Source: Oscillospiraceae bacterium
Lineage (GTDB): Bacteria; Bacillota; Clostridia; Oscillospirales; Ruminococcaceae
Direction: 5' to 3'
Length of the DNA: 64,000 nucleotides
Assembly: GCA_021200565.1 (NCBI GenBank)
Contig: JAJQGJ010000019.1
Coordinates: 124,001-188,000, forward strand
Below, piece by piece: positions 8,714 through 17,631 of the stretch (positions are counted from its first letter, which is position 1; every line of letters begins with the position of its first letter). A model generated the notes under the pieces. The model ran no database searches. It was not told where the DNA came from and worked only from the letters and a program-made list of their open reading frames with translations. The position numbers and the translations under genes are program-made.

Positions 8714-9894
8714 ATGGACAAAAAATATAAAATCCTACTAGTCCACAACTACTACCAAATCCCTGGTGGCGAGGACACCGTAGTTGCCAACGAGAAAAAA
8801 CTTCTCGAAGACCACGGTCACGAAGTCATCATCTACACCCGAAACAACTCGGAGCTCAAAACCATGTCAAAAGCTCAGAAGCTCATGCTTCCGTTCACAA
8901 CAGTTTTCAATCCGAAGACATATAGAGAAGTCAAGAAAATCATCAAAGATGAGCATATAGACATTGTCCACGTCCACAATACTTTGAATTTGATTAGTCC
9001 ATCCGTCTACTATGCAGCATTTTCCTGCAAAGTGCCCGTAGTGCAGACCATACATAACTTTCGCTTGTTGTGTCCAGGAGCGACTTTCTATAGAGACGGG
9101 CATATCTGCGAGGATTGCGTTGAGCACGGTTTGGGCTGTGCTGTGAAGTATTCCTGTTACAGAGGTAGCAAGCTCCAAACTCTGATGTGTGTGATTACGA
9201 CAAAGATTCATCGTGCACTCGGAACTTACGGAAAGCTGAATTACATCTGCCTGACGGAGTTCAACAAGCAGAAGCTGTTGCAACTAAACAGACCTGGCAA
9301 GAAACAGATTATTGACCCTGCAAGAGTATATGTAAAACCGAACTTTACGTTTGAAACTGTTGAGTGTGGGGGGTACTCGAAAATGAGTATTTCCTCCTCA
9401 TCGGACGAGTCGAAAGAATAAAGGAATTAGACATACTTTTGAAAGCATTTGCAGAGTTGCCGGACGAGCACCTTGTAATCGCCGGCACAGGTACGCAGTT
9501 TGAAGAATACAAGGCTATGGCGACTAATAATGTTGAGTTCGCTGGATTCCTGAATCGTGAGAAATTGGCGGAAGTGACACGAAAGGCAAAAGCAGTGATA
9601 GTGACGTCTCAGTGGTACGAGACATTCGGAATGATTATCGCCGAGGCGTATGCGGCACACAAGCCGGTCATTGTAGGCGACATCGGAAACATTGCTTCAC
9701 TGGTTGATGACAGAAAGACAGGGTTAAAGTTTAAGTACGATTCCGCCAAATCACTTAAAGAAGCAGTCGAGCAATTTGAGAATCTCGATAGCACTAAGAT
9801 TGGCGAAGAAGCCTACAGTAAGTATAGAAAAGAGTTTGCCCCAGATGGCAACTATCAGACATTAAAGGCTATATATGATAGTGTGAGGAATTAA
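8714..9894 (+). CDS. GT4 family glycosyltransferase, frame broken at a poly-G tract (phase-off form)
   Basis: This is one group-1 glycosyltransferase in two frames. The first part runs from ATG 8714 and holds the N-terminal Rossmann domain (start KILLVHNYYQIPGGED, then VHVHNTLNLISPSVYYA). It hits G6 at 9368-9373 and stops at 9421 after about 17 aberrant residues. The second frame continues past the tract with YFLLIGRVERIKELDILL and the nucleotide-sugar domain, including the E-rich motif ETFGMIIAEAYAAHKPVIV, to TAA 9894. A tract of 7 or 4 G would join the frames into about 393 residues with a normal GT4 layout, the tract falling in the interdomain linker. As written, the gene makes only a truncated first domain. 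A sequencing indel is the alternative, weakened by five similar tracts in the same locus. Confidence 0.85.
9368..9373 (+). repeat. Poly-G tract 1 (G6)
   Basis: Six G residues in the context AGTGTGGGGGGTACTCG, inside the GT4 gene at the domain linker. The present length puts the gene out of frame; 7 or 4 G would restore it. GAGT before and ACTC after the tract are reverse complements. Confidence 0.9.
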
Positions 9895-9902
9895 ACGTAA
9901 TC

Positions 9903-10424
9903 ATGCGAGATTATTTTATCTATGTCGGCAGACTGGACGAGCTAAAAGGAATAAAAATCCTCTTTGAGGCATGGAAACAGATGGGTGGGCAAGCCCCAAA
10001 GCTGGTCGTCTGTGGCACAGGACCGCTTGAAGATTGGTGCCACGATTTCTTGAAAGTCAACCCGAAACTGAATATAGAAATGCTCGGTTTCGTACCTAAT
10101 GCAGAAGCCAAAAAGCTAATCGCAGACGCAAAAGCCTTGATTTTGCCGACGCAGTGGTACGAAGGCTTCCCAATGACGATTCTGGAGGCGTATTCAGTAG
10201 GAACGCCGGTGATTGGTTCGGACATTGGAAATGTTGGGGATCTGATTGAGGAAGGCTTGACAGGGTATAAGTTTAAATTTGATTCGGCTTCTTCTCTGGT
10301 TGGTGTAATCCAAGGGCGCAACTTCAATATTTGCGAAAGTGTTAAGAGAGTATACGAAGATCAGTATTCAAGTGAACATAATATCATCCAATTAGAAGCT
10401 ATATATGATCGAGTCTCACGGTAA
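9903..10424 (+). CDS. Orphan C-terminal domain of a GT4 glycosyltransferase
   Basis: This 173-residue protein contains only the second, nucleotide-sugar-binding domain of a group-1 glycosyltransferase: DYFIYVGRLDELKGIKILFEA, GTGPLEDW and the EGFPMTILEAYSVGTPVIGSD motif. There is no acceptor domain. It is a paralogue of the second half of the preceding gene and begins at the same domain boundary where that gene has its poly-G tract. The frame is open back to 9882, only after a stop, so no N-terminal half is encoded directly upstream, and the start lacks a clear ribosome site. It could be a leftover of a domain duplication, a donor for domain exchange by recombination, or a subunit pairing with a separate acceptor domain. 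Confidence 0.75.
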   Translation: MRDYFIYVGRLDELKGIKILFEAWKQMGGQAPKLVVCGTGPLEDWCHDFLKVNPKLNIEMLGFVPNAEAKKLIADAKALILPTQWYEGFPMTILEAYSVGTPVIGSDIGNVGDLIEEGLTGYKFKFDSASSLVGVIQGRNFNICESVKRVYEDQYSSEHNIIQLEAIYDRVSR

Positions 10425-10440
10425 AAGGGGCAAAAACCTG

Positions 10441-11355
10441 ATGAGTGATATGAAAAGTACGTCTGGCATATTGGAACAGGCACTGAAATTTGAAAAAACT
10501 AAAATGAAGGACTCATCGCACTTTGTTCTTTGCAACAGAGATAAGATTCGATACATAATAGCTCCCAGCGGAAAGAAACGGCTGAGTCAGAATATCTCGA
10601 CGTATTCCGGCAAGCTGGGACTGCTGATGAAATATCTGAACTGCATTCCATTTTGGCTGCTCGAAAAAGCTGGAATGGGCTATTTTGCAAAAATAGAGCT
10701 TCATTCTGAAATAGAAAAGGCGTTCGAGCAGACTGGCAAGAGCGTATGGAACATGATTGTCGGAACATATGATGAGAAGCAAAAACTCGTAATGCAGTGC
10801 TTTGGAAATGATACAGAGGATGCGGTCTTTATAAAGATAGGAAACTCAGCTACTGTTAAGGAAATGACGGCGGAGATGGATTTCTTGAATCGGTCAGGAA
10901 AATATAGAACTTTTAAAGTTCCACAGCTGGTCGCAATTTTAAAAGCTGATAATACTAATCCGTTCAATATGCAGCTTACAAGGGAGTTTAAAGGTGAAAA
11001 AGTCGAACCGGTTCTTACAGAAGATATTGTCGAAATTTACAAGGAAATATCGGCTATAAAATTTGGAAAGCAACCGGCAGAATATGAATTTTCACATGGT
11101 GATTTTGCGCCTTGGAATATAAAAAAGACGGGAAACTGCTATACGGTATTTGACTGGGAGCAATGTGGCTACAGAATGGCAGGCTATGACATCATGCATT
11201 ATGTAACAGTTATAGGCGTTGCTCTGAATAACCTTTCTTTTGAAGATGCTTATGAAAGTGGCATTAAAGAGATTAGAAGGTATATCCCTAAGTTTGAGAT
11301 AGACAAAGAAACATTTTTAAACGAGTTTAGAAGACTGATAACACAGCTTGCATAA
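10441..11355 (+). CDS. Aminoglycoside-phosphotransferase-fold kinase
   Basis: This 304-residue protein has the kinase catalytic loop SHGDFAPWNI followed by VFDWEQCG, the Brenner and metal-binding motifs of the APH/choline-kinase fold. The N-terminal third carries a hydrophobic patch (IPFWLLEKAGM) and no signal peptide. ATG 10441 is preferred with AAGGGG upstream; the earlier ATG 10405 would overlap the previous gene. Within this locus it lies next to two nucleotidyltransferase-like proteins and probably phosphorylates a sugar or polyol rather than an antibiotic (inference). Its stop is directly followed by the next gene. Confidence 0.75.
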   Translation: MSDMKSTSGILEQALKFEKTKMKDSSHFVLCNRDKIRYIIAPSGKKRLSQNISTYSGKLGLLMKYLNCIPFWLLEKAGMGYFAKIELHSEIEKAFEQTGKSVWNMIVGTYDEKQKLVMQCFGNDTEDAVFIKIGNSATVKEMTAEMDFLNRSGKYRTFKVPQLVAILKADNTNPFNMQLTREFKGEKVEPVLTEDIVEIYKEISAIKFGKQPAEYEFSHGDFAPWNIKKTGNCYTVFDWEQCGYRMAGYDIMHYVTVIGVALNNLSFEDAYESGIKEIRRYIPKFEIDKETFLNEFRRLITQLA

Positions 11356-11376
11356 GTGAAAAGGGCAGTGGATGAT

Positions 11377-12693
11377 ATGAGTTGCGAAGTTGATTTCGTG
11401 AAAGCCATATTTAAGGCGTTTGAAAAGGACAATATAAAGTTTTGTGTGCTCCGCAATGCTGATGAGGTCGAGTATGGTGATGCACACGATATAGATATGA
11501 CTGCCGATGCAGACAGGTTGGTTGATGTTGAAAACATCATGCTTAGAGTTGCCGGTGAATGTGGTTGGAAAATACACATAAAGACTGGTTCTTCTAAAGA
11601 CAAGATAAATATTAAGTGCTATCATTTTTATTTTGCTGATGAGAATTTGAAAGAAATACATATTGCACATTTTGATGTGTTTCCTACATTCGCTTGGAAC
11701 GGCTACGTTCTTCTCGAAAATGCAAGCTTTATAGATAACATCGACAGCAGCAGTGTAATACATAAGGCTGACCCTGCCGTAGAAGCCGTTACAAAGCTCT
11801 TTATCAGACTTCTTCACAATGGATATATCAAGAGCAAGTATAAGGAATATATAAGCGATGTATTTTCTTCTCATGAGAAGTCTGTTAAGACTCTTATGGA
11901 GAACTTTCTTGATGCTGACACGGTTAAATTCGTTTATCAGGGTGTTATGAACTCTGAGTGGACTAAGATAGAAGAACAGCGTGATAGGATAGTCAAATCA
12001 ATCCAAAAGTCAGCGAGGAAAAGTAAGATTTCTTACTATAAATATCTTCTGAAGAAAGCGAAGGACAAGCCAGGCTTGATGGTTGCCTTTGAAGGGACAG
12101 ACGGTAGCGGCAAGAGCACGATTATTGACGGCTTAGAGCAGGTACTTGAAAACTCATTTCCTAAAGGAATGTTTGACTATAACCACTGGAGACCTGGAGT
12201 CATTGTAAAGAAAAAAGGCGGTGCATCCGGCGAAAGCATTGTCGTCACAGAGCCACACGCAAAAAAGCCATACGGACGTATAAAGTCTTTTTTGAAGTTC
12301 ATGCTTTTCAATTTTGATTACCTATTCGGCTATTGGCTTAAGGTGAGGAAACAACTTTCAAAGGGACACTTAGTTGTATTCGATAGATATTACTACGACT
12401 ACTACATGGATAAAATTCGGTATCGTCTCAGTATCAGCGACAAGGTTCTTGATTTCTTTAAATTCATGATTCCCAAGCCGGATGTGACATTCCTACTTAT
12501 CGGTGATCCACAGGTTTTGTACGAGAGAAAGAAAGAAATTGATGTGAGCGAAATAGAGGAGCAGATTCAGCGGCTGAGAGCAAATGAGCACAAATTTGCT
12601 CATGCGGTGGAGATTGATGTTAACGAATCCATTGATGATGTCGTGTATAATGTTGCAAAGGAAATTTTAAATTCATGCGATGCGAAGTGCTAA
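11377..12693 (+). CDS. Nucleotidyltransferase-like plus thymidylate-kinase-like fusion protein
   Basis: This 438-residue two-domain protein has an N-terminal part resembling the nucleotidyltransferase fold (FCVLRNADEVEYGDAHDIDM with paired aspartates near residue 38). The C-terminal part, from about residue 235, is a P-loop kinase of the thymidylate-kinase type with EGTDGSGKST at 239-248 and a later DRYYYDYYMDK motif. It sits directly after the kinase-fold gene and before a paralogue of its first domain. Members of this architecture are found in polysaccharide loci, but the substrate is not known to me; phosphorylation of a sugar intermediate or polymer end is a guess. ATG 11377 has GGGCAG upstream; GTG 11356 is the alternative start. 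Confidence 0.75.
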   Translation: MSCEVDFVKAIFKAFEKDNIKFCVLRNADEVEYGDAHDIDMTADADRLVDVENIMLRVAGECGWKIHIKTGSSKDKINIKCYHFYFADENLKEIHIAHFDVFPTFAWNGYVLLENASFIDNIDSSSVIHKADPAVEAVTKLFIRLLHNGYIKSKYKEYISDVFSSHEKSVKTLMENFLDADTVKFVYQGVMNSEWTKIEEQRDRIVKSIQKSARKSKISYYKYLLKKAKDKPGLMVAFEGTDGSGKSTIIDGLEQVLENSFPKGMFDYNHWRPGVIVKKKGGASGESIVVTEPHAKKPYGRIKSFLKFMLFNFDYLFGYWLKVRKQLSKGHLVVFDRYYYDYYMDKIRYRLSISDKVLDFFKFMIPKPDVTFLLIGDPQVLYERKKEIDVSEIEEQIQRLRANEHKFAHAVEIDVNESIDDVVYNVAKEILNSCDAKC

Positions 12694-12721
12694 GTAAAAT
12701 ATCGACATGGAGGAGTAGGCA

Positions 12722-13683
12722 ATGAGAAAAGATATAGCATATATCATAGATTGCTTTAGTGAATTTGAAAAAGCCGGTATTAGATACTGTGTGCTTCGTA
12801 ATGCAGATGAGATAATAAGCGGAGATTTACACGATGTTGATATAGCGGTTGATTTGAAACATAGTGATCAAATTCTAAAAATCATACGCAGAAATGGCTG
12901 GAGGGTTGTCTACTCCGTTTGGCGAGATTTTGGGAATGTGTGGACGGTTGTTACATCTGCAGATGAGGGAGAGTATATTGCTCATTTCGATTTCCAATCA
13001 TACGGTTGGGATGGCATTAACTTACTGTCAGCAGAAATGCTTTTAGAAGATAGACGGAAAGTCGATGGGATTTATGTAGCAAGTGATTCTGTTCAAGCAG
13101 TGACGATGCTTTTCTCAAGATATTTATATCATGGCTACATAAAAGAGAAGTACAGAGATTTTATACGCAAAGTGTATTTATCCAATCAATGCAAAGTAAA
13201 AGAATTGATGAACTCATTTCTTACAACAGAGTTTGTGAATGTAATATATGAAGATGTTGTTTCGGAAGATTGGAAAAATATTGAACAGGAATGTCCTGTA
13301 GTAAGACGTACGATCAGATTAGTCAACAAGAAAAAGCAGAAGAGTAAAGTTTCAAAAGCTAAGTTTTATCTAACCAGAATGATAAATCCACGAGGTATTA
13401 TCTTAGATGTCTCTCAGCTCGATGAGGCTGACTGCAAGAATATGATTCGCATATTGCCACAGCAACTCAATCATCTTTTTACAAAAGATGAATTGATAGA
13501 AAGCAGCAGTGTGGGGGGGTACTCGCACATTTGTGCAAGGGTCAATGTGTTGTTGCTGAGAATGTTCCCTTGATATTACATCGATATTCTTGTAAGATTG
13601 AAAACGAGGATATAAATGATTGTATGAAGCTTAATAAAAAAGTTATATCAAAAATGAATTCATTATATGATGTTAAGTGGTAA
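12722..13683 (+). CDS. Nucleotidyltransferase-like protein, frame broken at a poly-G tract (phase-off form)
   Basis: The first 260 or so residues are a paralogue of the first domain of the preceding protein (YCVLRNADEIISGDLHDVDI). As written the gene passes through G7 at 13513-13519 and stops at 13573 after an odd tail (283 residues). The alternative frame past the tract reads GVLAHLCKGQCVVAENVPL and continues cleanly to TAA 13681-13683. A tract of 8 or 5 G would give about 320 residues. The downstream frame shows ordinary protein-like composition. A GGAGGAG site lies before ATG 12722. No P-loop is seen, unlike the preceding gene. Function in the locus is unknown; a role in glycan decoration is inferred. 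Confidence 0.75.
13513..13519 (+). repeat. Poly-G tract 2 (G7)
   Basis: Seven G residues in the context CAGTGTGGGGGGGTACTCG, inside the nucleotidyltransferase-like gene near its 3' end. Flanks on both sides match tract 1 closely. The gene is out of frame at this length; 8 or 5 G restores a longer product. Confidence 0.9.
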
Positions 13684-13697
13684 GGAGCGACTTCGCT

Positions 13698-14813
13698 GTG
13701 AAATACAACTACCTGATAGTCGGCTCCGGCTTATACGGAGCAATCTTCGCACACGAGGCGAAAGAAAAAGGAAAGTCAGTTCTTGTTGTGGACAAGCGTC
13801 CGAATATCGGCGGCAATGTATATACAGAAAAAATCGAGGGCATCAACGTTCATAAGTATGGCGCACATATCTTCCATACTAACAACAAGAAGGTCTGGGA
13901 CTATGTGAACCAATTTGCTGAGTTCAATCGCTTCACGAACTCGCCGGTTGCGAACTACAAGGGTGAGCTTTACTCGATGCCGTTCAATATGTACACCTTC
14001 AACAAGATGTGGGGCGTTGTCACTCCAGCGGAAGCCGAGGCAAAGATTAACGAGCAACGGGCGGAAGTTACTCACGAGCCTCAGAATCTTGAAGAACAGG
14101 CAATTTCACTTGTTGGGCGAGATGTCTATGAGAAGCTCGTCAAGGGCTACACTGAGAAGCAGTGGGGACGTGACTGCAAAGACCTTCCGGCGTTCATCAT
14201 CAAGCGTCTTCCGGTGCGTCTGACTTTCGACAACAACTACTTTAATGCTCTCTATCAGGGCATTCCAATTGGCGGTTATACAAAACTGATTGAGAATCTT
14301 CTCGATGGCATAGAAGTTCGGCTGAATATTGATTATTTGGAGAATAAGGCAGAATTGGATTTGATGGCGGAAAAGGTTGTCTACACCGGTCCGATTGATG
14401 CGTATTTCGGCTATAAGCTTGGCTATCTTGAGTATCGCTCGGTTCGTTTTGAGACCGAACTTCTCGACATTCCGAATTTCCAGGGCAATGCGGCTGTCAA
14501 CTACACCGACCGTGAAACGCCTTGGACAAGAATCATCGAGCATAAGTGGTTCGAGTTTGGCAAGGACGAGAACGGCAACGACCTGCCGAAAACCGTCATC
14601 AGCCGTGAATATAGCTCCGAGTGGAAGCCAGGCGATGAGCCGTACTATCCGGTGAATGACGAGAAGAATAGCAAGCTGTATCAGCAGTACAAAGAACTCG
14701 CTGAGCAGGAGACCAATGTTATTTTCGGCGGACGCCTTGGCGAGTATAAATACTATGATATGGATCAGGTTATTGCCGTTGCATTGGATATGTGTGAAGT
14801 AGAACTATCTTAA
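13698..14813 (+). CDS. glf: UDP-galactopyranose mutase
   Basis: This 371-residue FAD enzyme interconverts UDP-galactopyranose and UDP-galactofuranose, so the polysaccharide probably contains Galf. The FAD motif YLIVGSGLYGAIFAHEA opens the protein. Family stretches follow: KRPNIGGNVYTE, GAHIFHTNN, the EKQWGRDCKDLP region near residue 150, and the end with YKYYDMDQVIAVALD. Length is typical. GTG 13698 is preferred as start, 10 bases after AAGGAG at 13682-13687. It directly follows the extended frame of the phase-off gene upstream. Confidence 0.95.
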   Translation: MKYNYLIVGSGLYGAIFAHEAKEKGKSVLVVDKRPNIGGNVYTEKIEGINVHKYGAHIFHTNNKKVWDYVNQFAEFNRFTNSPVANYKGELYSMPFNMYTFNKMWGVVTPAEAEAKINEQRAEVTHEPQNLEEQAISLVGRDVYEKLVKGYTEKQWGRDCKDLPAFIIKRLPVRLTFDNNYFNALYQGIPIGGYTKLIENLLDGIEVRLNIDYLENKAELDLMAEKVVYTGPIDAYFGYKLGYLEYRSVRFETELLDIPNFQGNAAVNYTDRETPWTRIIEHKWFEFGKDENGNDLPKTVISREYSSEWKPGDEPYYPVNDEKNSKLYQQYKELAEQETNVIFGGRLGEYKYYDMDQVIAVALDMCEVELS

Positions 14814-14826
14814 GGAGATAAATTTG

Positions 14827-15586
14827 ATGGACATTAAAATTGTGATTGCAGCTCACAAGAAGTATTGGATGCCAGACAATCCTATGTATATTCCAGTTCA
14901 TGTTGGTGCGGAAGGCAAGGAATCGATTGGATATGTCGGTGACAACACTGGCTATAATATTTCAGAAAAAAACAATATGTATAGAGAACTCACAGGGATG
15001 TTGTGGGGGGTACAACCTAAAGTTTGATTACTTTGGATTAGCCCATTACCGAAGACATTTCTGTTATAAGAAAAAAGGCTCTGCAAAAGACAGTATCCTG
15101 ACTAAGAGTCAGGCTGAAGAGTTGTTTAGGACAACGGATATTATTGTTCCTAAGAGACGTAAGTATTATATTGAGTCGCTAAGTAGCCACTTCAATAATA
15201 TGAGATTGTCAACGGATACCGATTTGGCAGTATTAAGGAATGCTGTTGTGAAAATATCACCAGACTATGGCTCTGCCGTTGATGTGGTTTTGAGCCGTTC
15301 ATGGGGGCACATGTTTAACATGTTCATCATGAAAAAGGATATTTTCGAGCGGTATCGTGACTGGTTTTTTGCGGTGCTTGATGAAGTTGAGAAAAACATA
15401 GATATGTCTTCGAGTATACACCCAAACAGAAGTAGCATCATTGGATATGTTGCTGAATTTTTGTTGGACATATACTTAGAAGCAAACAATCTGCCTTACA
15501 AGGAGATTAACACAGTTTTCTTGGAGAGGCAGAACGAAATGAAGAAGATATATAAATTCTTCATTCGAAAGTTTAGAAAAAACTAA
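14827..15586 (+). CDS. DUF4422 glycosyltransferase-like protein, frame broken at a poly-G tract (phase-off form)
   Basis: DUF4422 proteins are capsule-locus glycosyltransferase-like enzymes. The N-terminal part starts IKIVIAAHKKYWMP at ATG 14827, after AAGGAGA, and reaches the expected YRELTGMLWG segment. It then meets G6 at 15005-15010 and stops 8 codons later at 15027. The next frame begins exactly there with YNLKFDYFGLAHYRRHF, the hallmark DUF4422 motif, and runs to TAA 15586. With 5 or 8 G the joined protein is about 252 residues, the usual length. The present sequence would make only a 66-residue fragment. The exact fit of the two halves argues for length variation of the tract rather than gene decay. 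Confidence 0.85.
15005..15010 (+). repeat. Poly-G tract 3 (G6)
   Basis: Six G residues in the context GTTGTGGGGGGTACAAC, inside the DUF4422 gene. GTTGT and ACAAC flank it as inverted arms. The gene is out of frame; 5 or 8 G restores it. Confidence 0.9.
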
Positions 15587-15640
15587 GTTCTGTTCATACT
15601 AGAATGATATATCCAATCCTGCTAAGGGAAAGGATGTATC

Positions 15641-16849
15641 ATGAAGATTTTACTATCAGCATATGCTTGCGAACCAAATAAAGGATCAGAGCCTGGTGTA
15701 GGCTGGAGCTGGGCAAATGAGTTGGCAAAACACCATGAAGTCTGGGTTTTGACAAGAGATAATAATGAGCCGACCATTTCTGATTATTTGGAGAAAAATC
15801 CGGAGTACAAGAATGATAGCCTTCATTTCATATATGTTGGTTTATCTAAGAAGCTGACGTTTTGGAAAAAAGGTCGCCGTGGAATGCGCTTATTCTATAT
15901 GATGTGGCAAAGAAAGGCGTTGAAAGTAGCAAGAGAGTGGCACAGTAAAATACACTTTGATCTAGTTCAACACGTTACTTTCGTGTCATATACTCAGCCG
16001 ACATATATGTACAAACTGGGGATTCCGTTAATTTGGGGACCTGTTTCTGGCGGAGAAAATATTCCTTCAGAAATTAAAATTGAGATGACGACCAAAGAAA
16101 GGCTGATTGAAGCGGTCAGAAAGCTTTCTCAAACAACAGCATTAGTTACGCCGTCTATTCGGAAGACAATGAAGAATGCGAAAGCTATTCTTGTAGCAAC
16201 CGAGGAGACTAAAGCCAAGATACCTGAAAAATATCAGAGCAAGACTAGGGTTATTCCTGCAATCGGCTTAGAAAAGATGCCAGACGTACAGCGAATAGAA
16301 AGAAATGATGGCAAAGTCAAGATCGTCATGGCAGGACGATTGATTTACTGGAAAGCCTTTGACATCGGTCTCAAAGCGTTCTTGCGAATAGCGGATAAGC
16401 ATCCTAACGCTGAGTTACATATATTGGGCGAAGGAAACCAAAAGTCTGCATTGCAGAAGTTGGCCGGAGAGTATCTGAATAAACAGGTTTTCTTCGACCC
16501 GCCAGTGCAGCATGATAAGATTTTTAAGTACTACAGCCAGTTTGATTTGTTTGTGAATACAACTTTGCGTGATTCTGGATGTATGACAATGATGGAAGCA
16601 ATGAGTGTCGGATTGCCGTGCATAGCTATTGCAGCAGGAGGCCCCAAGATTCTATTAGGAGAGAACTTGGAAGGCTGCATTAATGCAAGAAGTTATGACT
16701 ACTGTATATCTGCTTTGGCTGATAAGTTGGGCACTTTGATTAACAGTCCAAGTACGTTGAAAGAGCTGAGCATACAGCAGAATCAATATATTGAGGACAG
16801 TTGCTTAATGAGCCGAAAAGTACAAAGCATGAGCGATTTATACACCTAA
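15641..16849 (+). CDS. GT4 family glycosyltransferase
   Basis: This 402-residue retaining glycosyltransferase has both Rossmann domains intact. It starts ILLSAYACEPNKGSEPGVGW, a form common in capsule GT4 enzymes; the C-terminal domain has VMAGRLIYWKAFDIGLKA, LGEGNQK and GCMTMMEAMSVGLPCIA with the catalytic glutamate region. The ribosome site is AAGGA. No run of six or more G is present, so it is outside the switching set. Acceptor and donor are not deducible. Confidence 0.9.
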   Translation: MKILLSAYACEPNKGSEPGVGWSWANELAKHHEVWVLTRDNNEPTISDYLEKNPEYKNDSLHFIYVGLSKKLTFWKKGRRGMRLFYMMWQRKALKVAREWHSKIHFDLVQHVTFVSYTQPTYMYKLGIPLIWGPVSGGENIPSEIKIEMTTKERLIEAVRKLSQTTALVTPSIRKTMKNAKAILVATEETKAKIPEKYQSKTRVIPAIGLEKMPDVQRIERNDGKVKIVMAGRLIYWKAFDIGLKAFLRIADKHPNAELHILGEGNQKSALQKLAGEYLNKQVFFDPPVQHDKIFKYYSQFDLFVNTTLRDSGCMTMMEAMSVGLPCIAIAAGGPKILLGENLEGCINARSYDYCISALADKLGTLINSPSTLKELSIQQNQYIEDSCLMSRKVQSMSDLYT

Positions 16850-16866
16850 AGTGAGGAAAATAAAAA

Positions 16867-17631
16867 ATGGGCGAGAAAGTTTCGATAATCACAATTTCAT
16901 ACAATTCAGAGAAAAGCATTGAAGCTACGATGTGTTCTGTCTTAGAACAAACCTATCGCCCATTGGAGTATGTGCTTGTTGACGGCGGATCAACCGATGA
17001 AACAATACATTTGATAGAATCGTATATCCCCAAATTCCGTGAGGCAGGTATTGAGACGAACTTCAAATCGGAACCCGATAAAGGCATAAGTGATGCTTTT
17101 AATAAGGGAATTGAACGGTCAACTGGAGATATTATCGGGATTATAAATTCGGATGATAGGCTTGTTGATAAACAAATTCTTAAAAAAATAGTAGATTCAT
17201 TTGATAGTGACTGTGAAGTAATATGCGGAGATATATTGTGGGTCGATGAAGTTAATAATATGCAATATGTCAGAAAATCATCTATGAAGCTCAAGAAGCT
17301 AAAGTATGACATGGTTCTTATGCATCCGGCTTGTTTTGTAAAGAAGACAGCTTATCAGAAGTATGGAACATTTGACGTTGAGTTTCGTTATGCAATGGAC
17401 AAAGATTTAATGGCGCGGTTCTACAGTAATGGGGCTAAATTCCAAAGGTTCCCAGAAGTCACTACTATTATGTCTGCCGGAGGAGCAAGCGATGAGAACG
17501 CAAAAAAGGTGTTTCAGGAGGGTGTTGAGATTGGAGTACGTAACGGAGTTCCTAGATTGGTAATGAGAACAAGAGAAAAGTATAAGACAGCACGCTTGAA
17601 ACTGATAAATATTTGGAAGCGTGGGGGGTAG
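16867..17631 (+). CDS. GT2 family glycosyltransferase
   Basis: This 254-residue inverting GT-A fold transferase of the WcaA type has VSIITISYNSEKSIEATM at the start, the DGGSTDETI turn, INSDDRL as the metal-binding DxD-type site near residue 97, and the AMDKDLMARF helix near residue 177. The gene ends in GGG-TAG formed by the 3' edge of poly-G tract 4, so its stop depends on the tract length. With 7 or 4 G the frame runs on into the acetyltransferase downstream, making a fusion of about 447 residues. With 5 or 8 G it ends about 7 codons later. Confidence 0.9.
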   Translation: MGEKVSIITISYNSEKSIEATMCSVLEQTYRPLEYVLVDGGSTDETIHLIESYIPKFREAGIETNFKSEPDKGISDAFNKGIERSTGDIIGIINSDDRLVDKQILKKIVDSFDSDCEVICGDILWVDEVNNMQYVRKSSMKLKKLKYDMVLMHPACFVKKTAYQKYGTFDVEFRYAMDKDLMARFYSNGAKFQRFPEVTTIMSAGGASDENAKKVFQEGVEIGVRNGVPRLVMRTREKYKTARLKLINIWKRGG

